From Planktothrix tepida PCC 9214 (lineage in GTDB: Bacteria > Cyanobacteriota > Cyanobacteriia > Cyanobacteriales > Microcoleaceae), in the NCBI RefSeq assembly GCF_900009145.1, contig NZ_LN889815.1:142782-206781 (forward strand): 64,000 bases of DNA. The letters are read 5' to 3'. Positions 24,752 to 33,746 of this stretch are shown here, piece by piece. Position 1 is the first letter of the stretch. Each line of letters begins with the position of its first letter. The position numbers and the translations under genes are program-made. Under the pieces are notes generated by a model. It was not told the origin of the DNA. It did not search any database and worked only from the letters and a program-made list of their open reading frames with translations.

Positions 24752-26063
24752 AAGCTTTTTTTAAGTTCCAAGATGCTACTTGTTTTAAGTGCTTCAAACG
24801 GGCTGTATGAGTTTTTTGGCGAGGATTTTCAGCCCAATAGAAATACTTGAGGGATGGCATTAATTCTGAGATTGGATTAAAACTGGGGTGGTAACTGGGC
24901 ATTAAGTTAGAGAGATAGCCGAGTTCTTGTTTGAGCGATCGCCACCAAGATTGAGCAACTGCTTTCGAGGAAAACCCTACTATTGCTTGATAAAACTTAT
25001 GATCTGCACTGGTTCGATAGCCAACCTGTTCTGATAATTTGACGAATGGAAGAATAGGGCTAATTGAGTTGTTTTTAAGCTCTAGGTCATCATAGCTAAT
25101 GTTATTTTCATCCGGTTCCCATCTAATGATAACAGGCTTTTTAGAGTTAAGTTTTAACTCGATAACTTGCCCAAACTTATAGTTATAGTTGCATTCTTTG
25201 GAAGAGTTAAGCCGAGATTTGAGTGTAGACTGAACAACAGATGAACTAACTTGATAACCCCATAAACCAACAGTCCGTTTTTTTTCTTCTAGGTAAGATA
25301 AGAAAGCATCTTGCCATGCTGTTTGTAAATCTTCACCCAAAAACTGTTCTGCTTGTAAATATTTGCTTTGGATGAAAGCTTTTTTGAGAGCAGATGCAAG
25401 ATTAGGGGATGAGTGTAGTTGTTCTAAAAGATTCTGGGGACTATTGAGAGCTAGCCACAAGTTAGCCCGAACTTTTAACTCAGTTAAACTTAAATTTTTA
25501 GCAGCATCCAGGATATTTTTTGAGGGCAAATCAATCAGACAAGCATAAGGGATTCCGGGGAAATCCTTAAGGGGAAAAAGCCAAGATTCATTTTGATTAA
25601 GTAAATGATATCCTGCTTCATCAACGCTTTTTAGCCAAAATAAAGTTTGTGAAAGCTGAATTAACTCACCTGTTTCAGTTATCACTAACGTTCCATTTGG
25701 AATTGTTAAAAGAGTTTTTTGAGGAATAAATAAATCAAGCGGTTTAATCTTTAAAGCCTGCAACATATCCCAGGAGTAGCAGAATTTTTCAGAGACTTGC
25801 TCAGAATTAGATTCCCACCAGGAAATTTGGATCGCATAATGGGAGTTAGAAATAACCTGTGAGACAACACCAAAGTATTTTCCATTGGTTACAAATGTTC
25901 CTTTGAGGAATGGCTCTGTTACTTGATGAATTTTAACAGGTGCTAAAACGCGGCTGACTCGAAAGTTAGGAAGCGATAGTTGAGGCTCTGAAGTTTTTCC
26001 CATTAATAAGTTAATCCAGTCAGAGGTAATAGAGCTTGAATAAATCTTGCTTAAATTCAACAT
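24741..26063 (-). CDS. Hypothetical protein
   Basis: A 440-residue protein that I do not recognise. It has an N-terminal region with FLKGTFVTNGKYFGVVSQVI and strands, a middle helical part (LKVRANLWLALNSPQNLLEQ) and a C-terminal region with HKFYQAIVGFSSKAVAQSWW and YFYWAENPRQKTHTARLK. The pattern of small beta barrels may indicate nucleic-acid binding. It is cotranscribed with the GIY-YIG gene (11-base overlap) and lies 46 bases downstream of the primase-polymerase. Confidence 0.5.
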   Translation of the reverse strand: MLNLSKIYSSSITSDWINLLMGKTSEPQLSLPNFRVSRVLAPVKIHQVTEPFLKGTFVTNGKYFGVVSQVISNSHYAIQISWWESNSEQVSEKFCYSWDMLQALKIKPLDLFIPQKTLLTIPNGTLVITETGELIQLSQTLFWLKSVDEAGYHLLNQNESWLFPLKDFPGIPYACLIDLPSKNILDAAKNLSLTELKVRANLWLALNSPQNLLEQLHSSPNLASALKKAFIQSKYLQAEQFLGEDLQTAWQDAFLSYLEEKKRTVGLWGYQVSSSVVQSTLKSRLNSSKECNYNYKFGQVIELKLNSKKPVIIRWEPDENNISYDDLELKNNSISPILPFVKLSEQVGYRTSADHKFYQAIVGFSSKAVAQSWWRSLKQELGYLSNLMPSYHPSFNPISELMPSLKYFYWAENPRQKTHTARLKHLKQVASWNLKKAYEF

Positions 26064-26109
26064 AAATATTGTTCAATTCAGTTGATGTTAGAAGCCTGAG
26101 CTAACCAGT

Positions 26110-27006
26110 TCATGAACATTTAGCGTAGTAATGTAGGGTGCGCTCAGTAATTCCAATGCCTCGAAAACTTTCCCATTTGTATTTACATTCTTCCGGTTGA
26201 TATTTATGGCTTAATTGGCTCCATTCCTCCCAATCAGGAAGTAGAGAATCGCTAATATATTTCAGTGACATTCCTATGAAAATCCATGATTCATAGTCGT
26301 CAGCATAGCGAGGATGAATAATTTCCAACAGCAGCTTTGCTTGTTCTACGGTCATAGAGCAGTTTAGGAAGGAAACGGAGGGGATTTTTGGGGGTGATAC
26401 TCTCTTATATTTTCGAGAAGGTTGGGGTTGGGAAAGTAACTCAATCACCCAATCTGGTGCGATCGCAACTTCAGTTGTATCAGGTCGATTAAGCCAGTGG
26501 TAAGAACCTGTAAGGGGATGGGGAGAAGGAGGGAGAACGGATTGATGCCCCTCTCCCCTGAGTTCCAATCCTTCACCGGAGACAGTGGAGATTTTCCGAG
26601 ACTTAAAGCTTGTTGTTGGGCTGGGAATAGAAAAGAGATATTGCGCCCTCCCCGACCGCCCCGAAGACCAAGCGACAGTCGCAGGTAATCCTTGACCCGC
26701 AGACAATTTTTCGACAACATCCATTGCACTCATGCCATCAATATCAATAGCAACTAAAAACTCAGATTGAGTTTGTCCACAGAGCAACCCAATCCCCTTG
26801 GGAGTGACAGAGTACAATTTGTTATCTTTATTGAATACGGCGACTGAGCCTTGGTGAATCAGGGATGTTTTTAGAGATTGGGGAGAGAAATAATGATGTT
26901 GCCAGGAATAACCTAATGGTTGTTTGTTACCATTAACAGGAACGATACGCCAGTGAGGGGGAAGAAGACTTAATGTTTCAATGAGTTTAATCAGTGAACC
27001 CTGCAT
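26110..27006 (-). CDS. Primase-polymerase (Prim-Pol) with PriCT-2 domain
   Basis: A 298-residue enzyme. The archaeo-eukaryotic primase core has VAIDID with D88 and D90, then WSSGRSGRAQYLF, and LELRGEGHQSVLPPSPHP. The C-terminal part from about 215 reads AKLLLEIIHPRYADDYESWI and GIGITERTLHYY, matching the PriCT-2 domain. These enzymes start replication on plasmids and phages by making primers. It is shorter than many relatives, which continue into a helicase; here no helicase domain is present. It opens the leftward block, divergent from the Uma2 gene, and is the most upstream replication gene found. Confidence 0.78.
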   Translation of the reverse strand: MQGSLIKLIETLSLLPPHWRIVPVNGNKQPLGYSWQHHYFSPQSLKTSLIHQGSVAVFNKDNKLYSVTPKGIGLLCGQTQSEFLVAIDIDGMSAMDVVEKLSAGQGLPATVAWSSGRSGRAQYLFSIPSPTTSFKSRKISTVSGEGLELRGEGHQSVLPPSPHPLTGSYHWLNRPDTTEVAIAPDWVIELLSQPQPSRKYKRVSPPKIPSVSFLNCSMTVEQAKLLLEIIHPRYADDYESWIFIGMSLKYISDSLLPDWEEWSQLSHKYQPEECKYKWESFRGIGITERTLHYYAKCS

Positions 27007-27035
27007 TGATAAAAATTAAAACTATCCCCTTAACA

Positions 27036-27047
27036 GCGCGTCAGCGC
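27036..27047. repeat. GCGC-N4-GCGC hairpin, copy 6
   Basis: GCGCGTCAGCGC in the divergent gap between the primase-polymerase and Uma2 genes, 30 bases from the primase start. It marks the right boundary of the leftward block. Confidence 0.5.
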
Positions 27048-27078
27048 CTTGAAAAAACCATCAAAATTGTGTAAAAAA

Positions 27079-27711
27079 ATGATGACTCAAACCCAAACCG
27101 AATCCAAACTTTACAGCTTTGATGAGTTTATCAACTGGTATCCTGAAAACTCTACTGTACGGTACGAATTGCATGATGGAGTTATAATCGAAATGCCCAA
27201 GCCAAGGGGACAACATTCAAATTTAACAGGTTCTCTGATTGAGCAACTCTTGATAGTAATCAGGCAGATGAGCAAAGGTGGTATATGGACTATTCCCAGA
27301 GAATCGATTATCAAACCCAAGCGCGGACAATCGGGTTATGAACCGGATATTATTGTTTTGAATCAAGAAGTTCTAGGGGCTGAACCTCGATGGGAAAGTG
27401 AATCAATTATCCAAAATCCTGACTCAGTTAAATTAATCGTCGAAGTTGTTTCAACGAATTGGCGTGATGATTATTACAATAAATTTCGAGATTATGAAGA
27501 AATGGGCATTGAGGAATATTGGATTCTTGATTACGCAGCATTAGGGCCGAGAAAGTTGCTTGGTAGTCCTAAGCAACCGACATTGTTTGTCTGTAATTTA
27601 GAGGATGGAGAGTATCAGATGAATCCATTTAGGGAAAATACTTCTATTATTTCTCCAACCTTTCCCCTGTTTAAATTATCGGCGCAACAGATTTTTGCTC
27701 TTGCCTTGTAG
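27079..27711 (+). CDS. Uma2-family (DUF820) putative nuclease
   Basis: A 210-residue protein from ATG 27079. The landmarks of the PD-(D/E)XK-like Uma2 family are present: YELHDGVIIEMPKPRGQHSN, YEPDIIVL, VKLIVEVVSTN and KFRDYEEMGIEEYWILD. The D of EPDI and the E of VEVVS are the expected acidic residues; the family Lys is replaced by Thr-Asn here, so activity is uncertain. Uma2 proteins occur in many copies in cyanobacteria and have unknown targets. It is divergently oriented from the primase gene, with no obvious operon partner downstream. Confidence 0.78.
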   Translation: MMTQTQTESKLYSFDEFINWYPENSTVRYELHDGVIIEMPKPRGQHSNLTGSLIEQLLIVIRQMSKGGIWTIPRESIIKPKRGQSGYEPDIIVLNQEVLGAEPRWESESIIQNPDSVKLIVEVVSTNWRDDYYNKFRDYEEMGIEEYWILDYAALGPRKLLGSPKQPTLFVCNLEDGEYQMNPFRENTSIISPTFPLFKLSAQQIFALAL

Positions 27712-27823
27712 ACAAGCTTTAATATGAGCAGTTAAGGTTTTTTGCCCAGTAAACTTTAAAAAAATTAGTAAAATTTAACAATAGATAACAAGTTTTCAAC
27801 TGTCAAGAAAATCTTAAGAATTA

Positions 27824-27906
27824 CGTCAATCGCACCAAATGGGATTAAGGTTTTCTATAAATGCTGTAATTTAAGTATCACGATGAGTCGTTTAAGTTTC
27901 GGCTGA
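27824..27906 (+). promoter_or_regulatory. Element shared with the CARF-HEPN gene upstream region
   Basis: CGTCAATCGCAC at 27824-27835 followed by CAAAT, an ATTAAGG...TTCTAT stretch, and TTTCGGCTGA at 27897-27906. The same ordered set lies at 33747-33836 upstream of the CARF-HEPN gene with a spacing difference of seven bases. It precedes the Cas10 start by about 160 bases. A shared promoter, operator or leader is the simplest reading. Confidence 0.5.
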
Positions 27907-27998
27907 TTAAACCTGTGGTGAACATTAGATTTTCTAATGTCCTGGGACATTTTAATCAGGTTAAAAGTTCACCAATTGTAGTGCCAGAACCAGGAGTT

Positions 27999-29600
27999 AT
28001 GGATTGTTACATTGCTGTTACATTTGCTCCAGTTCAAGGATTTATCGAAAAATCCCGAAAACTGCGAGACCTTTATGGTGCATCATTAATCCTTTCCTAT
28101 CTAACTTATAGATTAGTGAAAGAAGCTGAAAAAAGCTGTCAAGTTTTGTCGCCCGGTTTGATTAATATTCCAAAAGGAATGCCTAATCGAATCTTGTTAA
28201 GAGGAGAGTTTAGTGAACAACAAGCTAGGGATGCACTACTAACAGCATGGAAACAGATTTTGAACCAATGCCGAAGTTGGATTGAAGGTCAATTAGATCA
28301 ATATACTTATGATTGGGAAGAACAATGGCAACATTGGGGAAATTATAGCTGGGAAATTTTTCGGGGTGAAGGTGAAAGCCCAAAAACTGCGATGGAAGAT
28401 TTGGAGGAACAAAAGCTGTCTCGGAATTGGATTGCTTTAAACTGGGTTGGTGAAAGTTCTAGTTTGACAGGAACCGATGCGATCGCTCACCCTGGATTAG
28501 GTTGTAAAATCCTAGACCCCAGAAAAGCATTATCTGCTTCTGAACGCCAAGCTATAAACCAGTTCTACACAGATTTATCCTTAGCTTTAGAAACTCATCC
28601 AGAAACCCAAGAAGAAGAAGATTTAGAAGAAGAAATCTTGCTAACTGCTGAAGCTTCAGACCCAGAAGTACAACCCGAAGGCAAATTTCTGTCTGATTCA
28701 GAACGCCTGAGCATTCCTGAATTAGTGAAGCGATTAGTCACTCGCAGTGATATTAGTCAATCGTTAGAAATGCCCTTTTTAGGAAGAAGTTTTAAGGATA
28801 TTGTTCGCCGTCCTGAAGATAGCAACCCCAAATCAGATGGACAGTGGACAGGTTGGTTTATGGGAGATGGAGATAAAGTTGGAGATAAACTTAAAGAAAT
28901 TGCTGAGGAAGACGGTGATCAAGGGCTTCAAGAATTTAGTAAAGCGATGCGGAAATGGGGAAAAAACTTTACAAGAGAGTTTGCTAAAAAGAAATTGGGG
29001 CGAATTATTTATGCAGGAGGAGATGATTTTTTAGGTGTTATTTATAGCCGTAACCCAAAACAACCAATTTCTCGTCAAACTGTTCTTGATTGGTTAATGG
29101 AACTTCCTCAAGAATGGGCTAAACATGAACAAGCAATTACGCTTAGTTTAGGGTTGGTTTGGGCAGCTTCTGGTGTTCCCCAACGAGATATTTTACAACA
29201 TTGCCGTGAAGCTCAAGAACGCTCGAAAAATTTAGGACGCGATCGCGTTACTATCCGAGTCGTTTTTAACAGTGGTCAATATGTGCAATGGACTTGCCCT
29301 TGGCACTATTTAAGAATTTTAAATCAATATCAAGATCGAGACAAAGGGCAAAATTGGAGCCATATTTATCAGGATTTAGCTTATCTCCGATCTCGCCATG
29401 TTATTGATTTAAGTTTAATTGAAGAGCAAGAAGATTTAATTGATGAAAGAATGGCTCTAGCTTTAGTTAAGATCTATTTTCAAAGTGAAGATGAATATTT
29501 ATCTTTTGAACGAGAGGAAATAGTCGGCAAAGATTCCTCCTTAGAACTGATCTTCTGGATTAATGACTTAATTGAGGTAGGATGGCAACTGTGTTCCTAA
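27999..29600 (+). CDS. cas10: Type III-B Cas10 (Cmr2)
   Basis: A 534-residue Cas10 from ATG 27999 (AGGAG at 27992-27996 lies rather close); GTG 27915 is an alternative. The N-terminus MDCYIAVTFAPVQGFIEKSR matches the Cmr2 start. The palm domain has MGDGDK with D290 and D292, and YAGGDDF with GGDD at 340-343, the active site that makes cyclic oligoadenylates. I see no HD nuclease domain at the N-terminus, so DNA cleavage by Cas10 is not expected. It is the first gene of a rightward cmr operon, and the signal it makes probably activates the CARF-HEPN protein encoded downstream. Confidence 0.88.
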   Translation: MDCYIAVTFAPVQGFIEKSRKLRDLYGASLILSYLTYRLVKEAEKSCQVLSPGLINIPKGMPNRILLRGEFSEQQARDALLTAWKQILNQCRSWIEGQLDQYTYDWEEQWQHWGNYSWEIFRGEGESPKTAMEDLEEQKLSRNWIALNWVGESSSLTGTDAIAHPGLGCKILDPRKALSASERQAINQFYTDLSLALETHPETQEEEDLEEEILLTAEASDPEVQPEGKFLSDSERLSIPELVKRLVTRSDISQSLEMPFLGRSFKDIVRRPEDSNPKSDGQWTGWFMGDGDKVGDKLKEIAEEDGDQGLQEFSKAMRKWGKNFTREFAKKKLGRIIYAGGDDFLGVIYSRNPKQPISRQTVLDWLMELPQEWAKHEQAITLSLGLVWAASGVPQRDILQHCREAQERSKNLGRDRVTIRVVFNSGQYVQWTCPWHYLRILNQYQDRDKGQNWSHIYQDLAYLRSRHVIDLSLIEEQEDLIDERMALALVKIYFQSEDEYLSFEREEIVGKDSSLELIFWINDLIEVGWQLCS

Positions 29601-29656
29601 ATCAAATAATTTTATAGATAGATAACTCATTCAACTTTTGCGTTCAGGTACTTAGG

Positions 29657-30709
29657 ATGACTGAAGAAAAAAAATGCCCTAGATTTCAATATCTGATTAC
29701 AGTTACGCCTTTAGGATTAATGTATGGAAGCGCAGGCGGTTTTCTTTCTCCTGAAAATTTAGTGGGACTTTCTCGTTCTAAATTCCCCCCCGAAGCTGCT
29801 ACTTTATCAGGGCTTATCTTTAGTGCTAGCCGAGAAAAAAATCAAAACAAAAGTGCCTTGAAAAAAACAGAGCTTCAAAAACAACTTCGGGATAACTTGT
29901 ATGTAGCTGGGCCGTTTTGGGCTAAGTTAGATGCTCCTGAATATTTTTATGTCCCAATTCCTTGGACAAAAATTATTTCTGATGACGGTTGTGATGAATG
30001 GTTTATTGACAACCAGAAATGGCATCGACAAAACCCTGATCTTGAACCCGAATATCAATGGCAAACAATTAATAGTTGGGATGATCCTCCTAATCTCATT
30101 TTAAAAAATGATAATGCAGCGAAACCACCTTGGAAATTTATTCCAATGCTGCACCCCGATTTAGAAACGAATCAGCGTCATGTTAAAGATGAAGATGGTT
30201 TATTTCTTGAATATGCTGTTCAAATGCCAGATGACACTTGCATTGTTTATTTATCCACTGAATTTTTAGAATCAGGATGGTATCGTTTTGGAGGAGAAAA
30301 CCATGTTGTAGAAATTAACTCTATTGAAGTAGCAGAAAATGATATATTTTTTCAACCTTTTCGAGATCCAATTCAAAAAGCATTTGCTTTAATCACTCCG
30401 GCGGTTTGGGGATCTACCCGTTTTTCCTACCGTTATCCGCAATCAAATTTTCCGATTTCTAAAATGCTTACGGATAAACCTATTCCCTATCGCTATCGAA
30501 CTGGAGATGGCAAAGGAGAAGGTCAGGGACGGTTAGGGAGAGGACGCTATGCTGTACCTCCTGGGAGTGTTTATGTCTTAGATAAACCTCTCAATCAAAC
30601 TTGGTGGAACTGGGACGAAAGCTGGTTTCCTCAAGAAGGTTATAGTCTTCGCCGTGTTGGGTGCGGTTTAAGTTTACCATTAACAATTCAAGGAGTAACT
30701 GATGTATAA
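29657..30709 (+). CDS. cmr3: Type III-B RAMP protein Cmr3
   Basis: A 350-residue Cas5-type RAMP protein. It starts with a ferredoxin-like strand (FQYLITVTPLGLMYGSAGGF), has the Cmr3 segment LESGWYRFGGENHVVEINSI, and the C-terminal GLSLPLTIQGV end. Cmr3 binds the 5' handle of crRNA and pairs with Cas10 at the base of the complex. It overlaps cmr4 by eight bases and follows cas10 after 56 bases. Its place directly after cas10 in the gene order fits the typical Cmr operon. Confidence 0.82.
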   Translation: MTEEKKCPRFQYLITVTPLGLMYGSAGGFLSPENLVGLSRSKFPPEAATLSGLIFSASREKNQNKSALKKTELQKQLRDNLYVAGPFWAKLDAPEYFYVPIPWTKIISDDGCDEWFIDNQKWHRQNPDLEPEYQWQTINSWDDPPNLILKNDNAAKPPWKFIPMLHPDLETNQRHVKDEDGLFLEYAVQMPDDTCIVYLSTEFLESGWYRFGGENHVVEINSIEVAENDIFFQPFRDPIQKAFALITPAVWGSTRFSYRYPQSNFPISKMLTDKPIPYRYRTGDGKGEGQGRLGRGRYAVPPGSVYVLDKPLNQTWWNWDESWFPQEGYSLRRVGCGLSLPLTIQGVTDV

Positions 30710-31577
30710 CAAAGCTCTTGGCATTATTAAAACTTTAGCTCCTCTTCATGTGGGTGCAACCGCAGGGGAAGAAAGCGGAAATCTGAATCTAATTTTTCGA
30801 GATCAATTTACGCAAACGGGGATCGTTCCAGGGAGTTCAATTCGGGGTCGTTTACGCAGTGAAATGAGACCGATTTCGACTGTTGATGAAAATTACTGGT
30901 ATGGCAATAAAGCCAAGTCTGAACTATCAGATAAAACCACTGAATCTTTTGTTAAAATAGAATATGCTTCGATTGTCTGGCTTCCGGTATTTTGCCCTGG
31001 ACAACCGATGGTTTGGGTCAGTAGTCCTCGTCTGTTAAAACGCTATCAACGGATAGCAGGTGAGTTCATTAAAACTGAAGATGGAACGCTGCTAAAAGAT
31101 TTGGATATTCCCCAGGAATATACGCGATCAACAACTTTAAAACCGCTATCTATTAATCATGAAGAAAAATTATTTTTTAACTATGGCTTTTTAACCATTG
31201 AAGACTCAAAAGATTTCTCGCCTTGGTTTCCCTTTGGAGAGGAATTACCCGCCGTTGTTGTCTCCGATAACGAAATTGGGATGATTCATGATATGGCTCT
31301 ATATCGCCAAACTCGTGTATCCTTAGAAGAACAAGAAAAGCGGGCTAAAAAAGGTCAATTTTTTAATACTGAAGCTTTACCCGAAGATACAATTTTAGCC
31401 TTTCCCATTGCTTTAAGGAATGATCCAAACGGCGGAAAATGGCAACCTTTTAATGGAGAAAATAGTGCAGAAATTTATCTCGGAGGTTTAGAATCTATTG
31501 GTTTTGGTCATTGTTTAGTCAGTATTCACGGACTAGAGCCTTCGGCTGATGATCAAACTAATGAGGTTAATCAATAG
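30702..31577 (+). CDS. cmr4: Type III-B backbone RAMP protein Cmr4 (Cas7)
   Basis: A 291-residue protein starting MYNKALGIIKTLAPLHVGAT, with IVPGSSIRGRLRSEM typical of Cas7-type backbone subunits and a glycine-rich end (GGLESIGFGHCLVSIHG). Cmr4 forms the helical backbone and cuts target RNA every six nucleotides with a loop Asp; the candidate here is in the early NLIFRD segment, but I cannot assign it surely. The gene overlaps cmr3 and is followed by cmr5 after 44 bases. Confidence 0.85.
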   Translation: MYNKALGIIKTLAPLHVGATAGEESGNLNLIFRDQFTQTGIVPGSSIRGRLRSEMRPISTVDENYWYGNKAKSELSDKTTESFVKIEYASIVWLPVFCPGQPMVWVSSPRLLKRYQRIAGEFIKTEDGTLLKDLDIPQEYTRSTTLKPLSINHEEKLFFNYGFLTIEDSKDFSPWFPFGEELPAVVVSDNEIGMIHDMALYRQTRVSLEEQEKRAKKGQFFNTEALPEDTILAFPIALRNDPNGGKWQPFNGENSAEIYLGGLESIGFGHCLVSIHGLEPSADDQTNEVNQ

Positions 31578-31621
31578 GGATGAAAAATTTTTCTGTTTAC
31601 CTGAATTTAGGAGCATAGACG

Positions 31622-32041
31622 ATGGCATTTACCTCTTTAAAAGTTGACGAAGAAGCCCATGATTTAGTGATCAAATGTTGTCAAGAATATCCTAAAGGGA
31701 TTAAAGAAGCTTATAAGATGCGAATGACCGTTGCTTATGGCTTAGAACGATTTTGGGGAGAACAATTTCGTTTAAAAGGAGATAAAGCTAAATACTGGCA
31801 AGAAACTTGGACAAAGTTAGTTGAAATTATGAGTTATGCTGGAATTGAAATTCCCAATGATGATGTTAGCAGTGGGGAAACAGCGGCTATTCGAGATATG
31901 GCGGAACGACTTTGGGCATTTCCCCAAGAACAACGCAAAGTTGCATTAGCAATATTGATTCAACTTTGCGACAGTTTGGTGTGGTGGACACAACGTTATA
32001 AAAATTTAATTCCAGAGGATCAAAACGATGATGATAACTAG
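31622..32041 (+). CDS. cmr5: Type III-B small subunit Cmr5 (Cas11)
   Basis: A 139-residue helical protein. ATG 31622 is preceded by AGGAG. The sequence MRMTVAYGLERFWGEQFRLK and later VALAILIQLCDSLVWWTQRY has the alpha-bundle build of the Cmr5/Cas11 small subunit, which lines the inner filament of the complex and contacts the target strand. It overlaps the next RAMP gene by 14 bases. The sequence is poorly conserved in the family, so context carries much of the weight. Confidence 0.72.
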   Translation: MAFTSLKVDEEAHDLVIKCCQEYPKGIKEAYKMRMTVAYGLERFWGEQFRLKGDKAKYWQETWTKLVEIMSYAGIEIPNDDVSSGETAAIRDMAERLWAFPQEQRKVALAILIQLCDSLVWWTQRYKNLIPEDQNDDDN

Positions 32042-33719
32042 AGAATGCGATCACGTTCCTTTAATGTTTCAAGCTCAAATTGAGGGACGATGCCAAATTC
32101 AGTATATTAAAAAAGATGAACCTCGCCAACAAGCAGAAGACTGGGTGGATGAATGGTTAAAAGGAACCCTCAAAGAAACTCCTCAGTTTGGTGCTAATGT
32201 CGAAACAAAACCCTATAAAATTCCTTGGCGTTGGGTGTCTAATAGTGGACAGGATGAAGACATTATTCGACCTGTGATTGCTGCTAAAGGTTATCCCTAT
32301 TATCCTGGTTCGAGTATGAAAGGGACATTCCGACGAGCTTGTACCCCTGAAGAAGCACAACGTTATTGTGGGGGAAAAGAAGGGAAAAAAACTCGTCCAG
32401 GGATTCTTCGGTTTCATGGGGGATATCCTAAGCATGAAACTTGGAAAAAAACACCCCTGGTTGATTTAATCCATCCTCAAGAAGATTGGCAAATCAAAAA
32501 TTCTAATTCCCATAGTGCATTTATTCAGATTTCGTTGCTAGGAACTACATTAGTTTTTGGGATTTCTAGTTCTAAAAAACTCTGTAGTGACGAATGGGAA
32601 AAAATTTGGCAAATTTGGCATCGTGCTATAGAAAAAGGCATTGGTTTACGAACCAGTGCAGGTTATGGACAACCTCAACATCATGGTAAATCTCCGCTCT
32701 TAAGAGTTAAACTGAAGGGTCAAGGTTTAGCATCTCGTTTAATTTATAAATCTGGTGATTTTGCTGACCGAGGAGAATTTAGACCCAATCTATTCAAAGC
32801 GGCTTTACGAGGTCATACTCAACGTTTGTTTGCAGGCGTTACGGACGAAGCAACCACGCAAGCTTTAACTCAAGAATTGTGGGGAGGAATTTCAGATCAG
32901 AAAAAATCTATTGCGGGTTTACTTGGAACTGCTTTTTCTTATCAATTTGAGGGCTTAAATTTAGATCAATATCCTTACAAAAATTCAAGTTTACCAACTT
33001 TTGAACTAACAGAAGGAAACCTGAATTTATTAGGGATGCGTTCTTTCCCTAATGAAGAGTCTACTCGAAAGCTAAAAATTTTAATCACTCAATTGATTAA
33101 GTTTTCTATGCTTTTAGGTGGGTTTGGTAAATCTTGGCGACGAGTTGATCATCGGTTAGTATTTCCTAAATATATTAACAATTGTGTTAATAATCTTCAT
33201 GTTAATCCTATGATTGGATGTCATTGGGAATTTTCGGAAGGTTCAGAAAAATATTATGTTCCTGTGGGTGAACTGACAGATATTACAATATTTTTAGATA
33301 AACTCAGAAGTAACCTGCAAAAATGGGTACGCTTCAAGAAAAAGCAAGTGAGTAATCCTGATACCTTTGTTTCTTGGCGAGAAACATGGCATCCTGATAA
33401 TGTACAGGTTTGGGGACGAATTGCTAATAATAAGTTTGATAGTAAAGCGGTAGGGTGGTTTCATAGCAATTATTTAGGAGTTCAAACGATTAAAGAGACT
33501 TTGCTAACGGGAGGGTTAAATCAAATTGGGAGAATCTGGCATCGAATGTATCCTCGCTATATTAAAGTTAGTGATAACACTTTGCAACCAACAGGAGAAT
33601 ATATTGAACTGTTAACCATTTTTCCCAATATTCCTGATGAGGATGAACTTCAAAACGCAGAAGATTTTCTAACGTTCCTAGACACAAAAACTTCCTTTAG
33701 TTTACTTTATCCAGGGTAA
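32028..33719 (+). CDS. Large double RAMP protein, Cmr6/Cmr1-like
   Basis: A 563-residue protein, about twice the length of a usual Cmr6. The first RAMP part has YYPGSSMKGTFRRACT (glycine-rich loop) and GIGLRTSAGYGQPQHH. A second RAMP-like part from about residue 260 has NLFKAALRGHTQRLFAGVTD, GLLGTAFSYQF and LLGGFGKSWRRVDHR. No separate cmr1 or cmr6 gene occurs in the operon, so this may combine both: the Cas7-like cap subunits at the 3' end of crRNA. The GGFGKSWRR segment is probably an RNA-binding loop. I have no certain subfamily name. Confidence 0.7.
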   Translation: MMITRECDHVPLMFQAQIEGRCQIQYIKKDEPRQQAEDWVDEWLKGTLKETPQFGANVETKPYKIPWRWVSNSGQDEDIIRPVIAAKGYPYYPGSSMKGTFRRACTPEEAQRYCGGKEGKKTRPGILRFHGGYPKHETWKKTPLVDLIHPQEDWQIKNSNSHSAFIQISLLGTTLVFGISSSKKLCSDEWEKIWQIWHRAIEKGIGLRTSAGYGQPQHHGKSPLLRVKLKGQGLASRLIYKSGDFADRGEFRPNLFKAALRGHTQRLFAGVTDEATTQALTQELWGGISDQKKSIAGLLGTAFSYQFEGLNLDQYPYKNSSLPTFELTEGNLNLLGMRSFPNEESTRKLKILITQLIKFSMLLGGFGKSWRRVDHRLVFPKYINNCVNNLHVNPMIGCHWEFSEGSEKYYVPVGELTDITIFLDKLRSNLQKWVRFKKKQVSNPDTFVSWRETWHPDNVQVWGRIANNKFDSKAVGWFHSNYLGVQTIKETLLTGGLNQIGRIWHRMYPRYIKVSDNTLQPTGEYIELLTIFPNIPDEDELQNAEDFLTFLDTKTSFSLLYPG

Positions 33720-33746
33720 CTGGGTAGAATGGGATAGAAGCTTTAC

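Noticed and set aside
27915-27998. Upstream GTG 27915 as the Cas10 start
   Set aside because: The extra 28 residues do not resemble the family, while MDCYIAVTFAPVQGF matches the usual Cmr2 N-terminus, and AGGAG lies just before ATG 27999.
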